From: Pseudomonadota bacterium
Lineage (GTDB): Bacteria > Pseudomonadota > Gammaproteobacteria > Pseudomonadales > Azotimanducaceae
DNA length: 9,931 nt
Assembly: GCA_009936895.1 (NCBI GenBank)
Contig: JAACDS010000206.1
Location: 1-9,931, forward strand
Reading direction: 5' to 3'
Shown here: positions 7,858 to 9,931 of the stretch, one piece after another
Layout of the letters: the number at the start of each line of letters is the position of its first letter
Position numbering within the stretch: the first letter of the stretch is position 1
Notes under the pieces: generated by a model
What the model was told of the DNA's origin: nothing
The model's database searches: none
What the model saw: the letters and a program-made list of their open reading frames with translations, nothing else
Translations under genes and position numbers: made by a program

Positions 7858-7884
7858 AAACCCTGCTCGCTGGCGGGGTTTTTT
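7858..7884 (+). terminator. Rho-independent terminator after the Mo-hydroxylase gene
   Basis: The arm AAACCCTGCT (7858-7867) pairs with GGCGGGGTTT (7872-7881) across a CGCT loop. This gives a ten-pair stem with two G-T wobbles. The T-run spans 7879-7884, starting within the descending arm. It lies 27 bases after the Mo-hydroxylase stop and before the MoaD-like gene. It should end most transcription of the P450-mutarotase-hydroxylase run, leaving the MoaD/acyl-CoA dehydrogenase/dioxygenase set as a second unit or one reached only by read-through. Confidence 0.85.
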
Positions 7885-7923
7885 GTGGGCAAATGATTGT
7901 GCTCGAACAAACAGGCCGGTGTT

Positions 7924-8166
7924 GTGGCTAAGGTAGTGTTTTCCAATGCCATGATGATCGCCACAGGGGGCGCTCGAGAGGCGGTATTTGCCGTAGCCAA
8001 TTTCCGTGAGTTAACGCAGATACTCATCGAACATTGGCCCGGGTTGGAGGAACTCATCGAGCAATCCGCCGTCGCCGTAGACGGTCAAATTTATCAGGAC
8101 GCCTTCGCTGAACCGTTGGCACCGGAAACCGAAGTATTTTTTATGCCTCGAATTGAGGGGGGTTAG
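7924..8166 (+). CDS. MoaD/ThiS-family sulfur-carrier protein
   Basis: This is an 80-residue ubiquitin-fold protein. Members carry sulfur as a C-terminal thiocarboxylate after adenylation by a MoeB/ThiF-type enzyme and donate it to molybdopterin, thiazole or other products. The sequence opens with a beta strand (AKVVFSNA), has a central NFRELTQILIEHWPGLEELI helix region, and a VAVDGQIY strand at 50-57. It ends with PLAPETEVFFMPRIEGG, matching the family's terminal pattern with the essential Gly-Gly at 79-80. I place the start at GTG 7924 because it puts the first strand at the usual position; a TTG at 7897 would add nine residues. AGG at 7913-7915 is a weak ribosome-binding site. Its place next to a Mo hydroxylase suggests cofactor supply (inference), but no MoaE, MoeB or ThiF partner is in the window, and thiamine-type or other sulfur transfer is possible. 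Confidence 0.86.
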   Translation: MAKVVFSNAMMIATGGAREAVFAVANFRELTQILIEHWPGLEELIEQSAVAVDGQIYQDAFAEPLAPETEVFFMPRIEGG

Positions 8167-8170
8167 GGAG
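8165..8170 (+). promoter_or_regulatory. Ribosome-binding site that fixes the acyl-CoA dehydrogenase start
   Basis: AGGGAG lies 6 bases before the ATG at 8177 and overlaps the TAG stop of the MoaD-like gene (8164-8166). It supports the start MNISFGAEY over the in-frame GTG at 8153, and it suggests translational coupling between the two genes. Confidence 0.75.
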
Positions 8171-8176
8171 AGACTT

Positions 8177-9382
8177 ATGAATATCAGTTTTGGCGCGGAG
8201 TACGACGCCTTTCGAGATGAGGTGCGGGGCTTTTTGAGTGACAACCTGACGGATGAGCTGCGCGAGGCGCAGCGCTTTTGCCCGGGCATCTTTCTCGATT
8301 ACGAGCACAACATTGCCTGGCACAAAATTCTGCACAAACAAGGTTGGATCGCACCCAGCTGGCCCAAGGAGTTTGGCGGCACCGGCTGGGATCTGATGCG
8401 CCGTTATATCTGGTCCATAGAAAAAGCGGAAGCAGGAGCGCCGGATACCGCTCCCATGAGTCTGAACATGTGTGGGCCCCTGCTGATTGGCTGCGGCAGT
8501 CCGGAACAGCAGCGGGAGTATTTGCCGCGCATCCTGTCCGGTGAAGATTATTGGTGCCAAGGCTACTCTGAACCCGGTTCCGGCTCGGATCTAGCAAGCC
8601 TGAAACTGAAAGCCACATCTGACGGCGATTTTTATCGTCTGAATGGCAGCAAGATTTGGACATCCCATGCTCATTTTGCCAACAAAATGTTCATTCTTGT
8701 GAGGACCAACGACCAAGGTAAGCCCCAGGAGGGCATTACGTTCTTGCTCTTGGATATGGATACCCCAGGGATTCGGGTAGAACCCATTTTGTTCGCCTCT
8801 GGCGCTCACGAAGTCAATCAGGTGTTTTTTGACGATGCCCGTGTACCCAAGGCCAACGTTGTGGGCGAAGAGAACAAAGGCTGGCAGGTTGCCAAGTATC
8901 TATTGGAATTCGAGCGCGGTGGCTCAGCTGGCGGCAATGCGGCGCGCAAAGTCAGTTTGCAGAGGCTGAGGGCGCTGGCACAGATCATTCCCCATGAAAA
9001 TGGCACGCTGGCTGACGATAACGATTTTACCCGCAAGATGGACGAAACCTCGGTGCAACTTGAGGCCATTCAATACACCGAGTTTCGCATGATGGCGGCA
9101 TTGTCTAAGGGTGATAGCCCAGGCCCTGAGTCTTCGGTGATCAAGGCGCTGTCCGCGGAGATCACCCAGCGGATTACCGAACTGACCGTAGAGGCCATGG
9201 GCCAATATGCATCGGTGCATCAGCCGGAAGCTCGTGCAGTGGGCTCGAATGTCCCGACGGTTGGCCCCGCCGAGGGTGTGGTCGCATTTTCGCGCTACTT
9301 TAATCTGCGAGCCAGCTCCATTGCCGGAGGCAGCAACGAGGTTCAACGCAACATCATGGCCAAGCTGGTACTGGGTTTGTAA
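8177..9382 (+). CDS. Acyl-CoA dehydrogenase (FadE-like, FAD-dependent)
   Basis: This 401-residue flavoenzyme would introduce an alpha-beta double bond into an acyl-CoA thioester, passing electrons to an electron-transfer flavoprotein. The N-terminal helical domain (about 5-120) contains GWIAPSWPKEFGGTGWD at 56-72, typical of the family. The middle beta domain holds the FAD/substrate motif YSEPGSGSDLASL at 130-142 and WTSHAHFAN at 161-169. The C-terminal helical domain ends with IAGGSNEVQRNIMAKLVLG at 382-400. The position of the classical catalytic Glu of medium-chain dehydrogenase is Gly384 here. A candidate base is Glu246 in YLLEFERGG, at the helix-G site used by isovaleryl-CoA and long-chain dehydrogenases; this comes from a mental alignment. 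This subgroup often acts on branched or bulky acyl chains in catabolic clusters. It lies between the MoaD-like gene and the dioxygenase with almost no spacing. Chain specificity is not determinable. Confidence 0.96.
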   Translation: MNISFGAEYDAFRDEVRGFLSDNLTDELREAQRFCPGIFLDYEHNIAWHKILHKQGWIAPSWPKEFGGTGWDLMRRYIWSIEKAEAGAPDTAPMSLNMCGPLLIGCGSPEQQREYLPRILSGEDYWCQGYSEPGSGSDLASLKLKATSDGDFYRLNGSKIWTSHAHFANKMFILVRTNDQGKPQEGITFLLLDMDTPGIRVEPILFASGAHEVNQVFFDDARVPKANVVGEENKGWQVAKYLLEFERGGSAGGNAARKVSLQRLRALAQIIPHENGTLADDNDFTRKMDETSVQLEAIQYTEFRMMAALSKGDSPGPESSVIKALSAEITQRITELTVEAMGQYASVHQPEARAVGSNVPTVGPAEGVVAFSRYFNLRASSIAGGSNEVQRNIMAKLVLGL

Positions 9383-9931
9383 TGCGTGAGCCAGAAGCGT
9401 CAGCCACCGGATATCGGTCTTTCGCAGCGCAGTCTAGGCATTACTTCGCTCGTGAGCATATCCGCGTGCCAACCAAATCGCTGTCCAGTCCGGCGGCTTG
9501 GCGAGGCAGTGACCTAAGGGCTGAATGGGATTCTGGAACCGCCTCTTGGTGCTACGAATTGTCCGATGACGATCGTGCTGAGCTTTACGCGGCGGTGGCG
9601 CAAGCGCCAGAGGAACTGGCCCTGATCAATAGGGAAAATTTTGTTCTTCCGAACTTGGCAGCATCCATTGCCCGGTGGCGTAACCGGCTTGCAACGGGTA
9701 TGGGAGTACAGATCATCAAGGGGTTGCCAACCCGTGAGCCTATGCAATGGGTGCGTCGAGCCTATTGGGGTTTGGGCCATCATCTGGGCGAACCCGGTGC
9801 ACAGACCCCGCAGCAGGAACTGCTGGGAGAGGTCAGGGATTACCGCGAGGACGATCCCAACGTGAGACTCTACCGCACCCCCCATAACATCAACCTGCAC
9901 TGTGACGCCGCCGATGTCGTTGGCCTGTTGT
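9382..9931 (+). CDS. TauD/TfdA-family 2-oxoglutarate-dependent dioxygenase (3' partial)
   Basis: This frame has no stop before the right edge, so the gene is truncated by the window; 183 residues are visible. The translation matches the TauD/TfdA family, non-heme Fe(II) enzymes that couple 2-oxoglutarate decarboxylation to hydroxylation of a substrate. Recognisable parts are GVQIIKGLP near 108-116, then WGLGHHLGEPGAQTP and LLGEVRDY, and finally NLHCDAADVVGLL. The last holds the iron-binding HxD pair as His173 and Asp175. The distal iron histidine and the 2-oxoglutarate-binding arginine would lie beyond the window. The ATG shares its A with the last base of the acyl-CoA dehydrogenase stop (TAATG), an arrangement typical of translational coupling; no separate strong ribosome-binding site is seen. 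The N-terminal 100 residues are less conserved. Substrate unknown; its operon position suggests hydroxylation in the same catabolic route. Confidence 0.88.
   Translation, partial: MREPEASATGYRSFAAQSRHYFAREHIRVPTKSLSSPAAWRGSDLRAEWDSGTASWCYELSDDDRAELYAAVAQAPEELALINRENFVLPNLAASIARWRNRLATGMGVQIIKGLPTREPMQWVRRAYWGLGHHLGEPGAQTPQQELLGEVRDYREDDPNVRLYRTPHNINLHCDAADVVGLL

Noticed and set aside
8184..8663. Minus-strand open frame opposite the acyl-CoA dehydrogenase
   Set aside because: It is low-complexity, Arg/Ser/Cys-rich translation typical of a wrong frame within a conserved gene.
9514..9900. Minus-strand open frame at the right end of the window
   Set aside because: The plus-strand frame from 9382 carries TauD/TfdA motifs with an HxD pair and is open to the edge, so this is its shadow.

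Overview
The window (about 10 kb, moderately GC-rich) looks like part of a chromosome from a free-living proteobacterium. A marine gammaproteobacterium is my best guess. That guess rests only on gene content and general protein character: a TAXI-type TRAP transporter next to P450, molybdenum hydroxylase, acyl-CoA dehydrogenase and TauD-like genes. There are no rRNA, tRNA, transposase, phage or CRISPR signals. Coding density is very high, and nearly all of the window is explained by nine protein genes, the first and last cut by the window edges.

Layout. Positions 2-2824 (+) hold a two-gene tripartite transporter: a TAXI-family solute-binding protein (5' end missing), then after 3 bases a fused 4TM/12TM TRAP permease. 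A small cupin-like gene of unknown function lies on the minus strand at 2821-3270; its stop codon overlaps the permease stop. An 87-base divergent gap (3271-3357) holds a 13-bp inverted repeat and separates it from a rightward run: cytochrome P450 (3358-4614), an aldose-1-epimerase-like mutarotase (4620-5537) and the large molybdopterin-binding subunit of a xanthine-dehydrogenase-type hydroxylase (5575-7830). A convincing rho-independent terminator (7858-7884) closes this run. After it come a MoaD/ThiS-like sulfur carrier (7924-8166), an acyl-CoA dehydrogenase (8177-9382) and a TauD/TfdA-like 2-oxoglutarate dioxygenase that runs off the right edge (9382-9931). These last three are tightly packed: the dioxygenase start shares one base with the dehydrogenase stop, and the dehydrogenase ribosome-binding site overlaps the MoaD stop.

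How the genes may work together (inference). The set resembles an oxidative catabolic cluster for an organic acid or hydrophobic compound: TRAP uptake, then oxygen insertion by a P450 and/or a 2-oxoglutarate dioxygenase, hydroxylation or aldehyde oxidation by a Mo enzyme, and beta-oxidation-type dehydrogenation of a CoA thioester. The mutarotase suggests a cyclic hemiacetal or sugar-like intermediate. The substrate cannot be read from the sequence. The most notable points are the Mo-hydroxylase large subunit without its FeS and FAD partners, its proximity to a dedicated-looking MoaD-like carrier across a terminator, its non-purine active-site pattern, and the mutarotase between two oxidative enzymes. 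All the enzymes belong to known families, so any novelty would lie in the combination and not in a new protein class.
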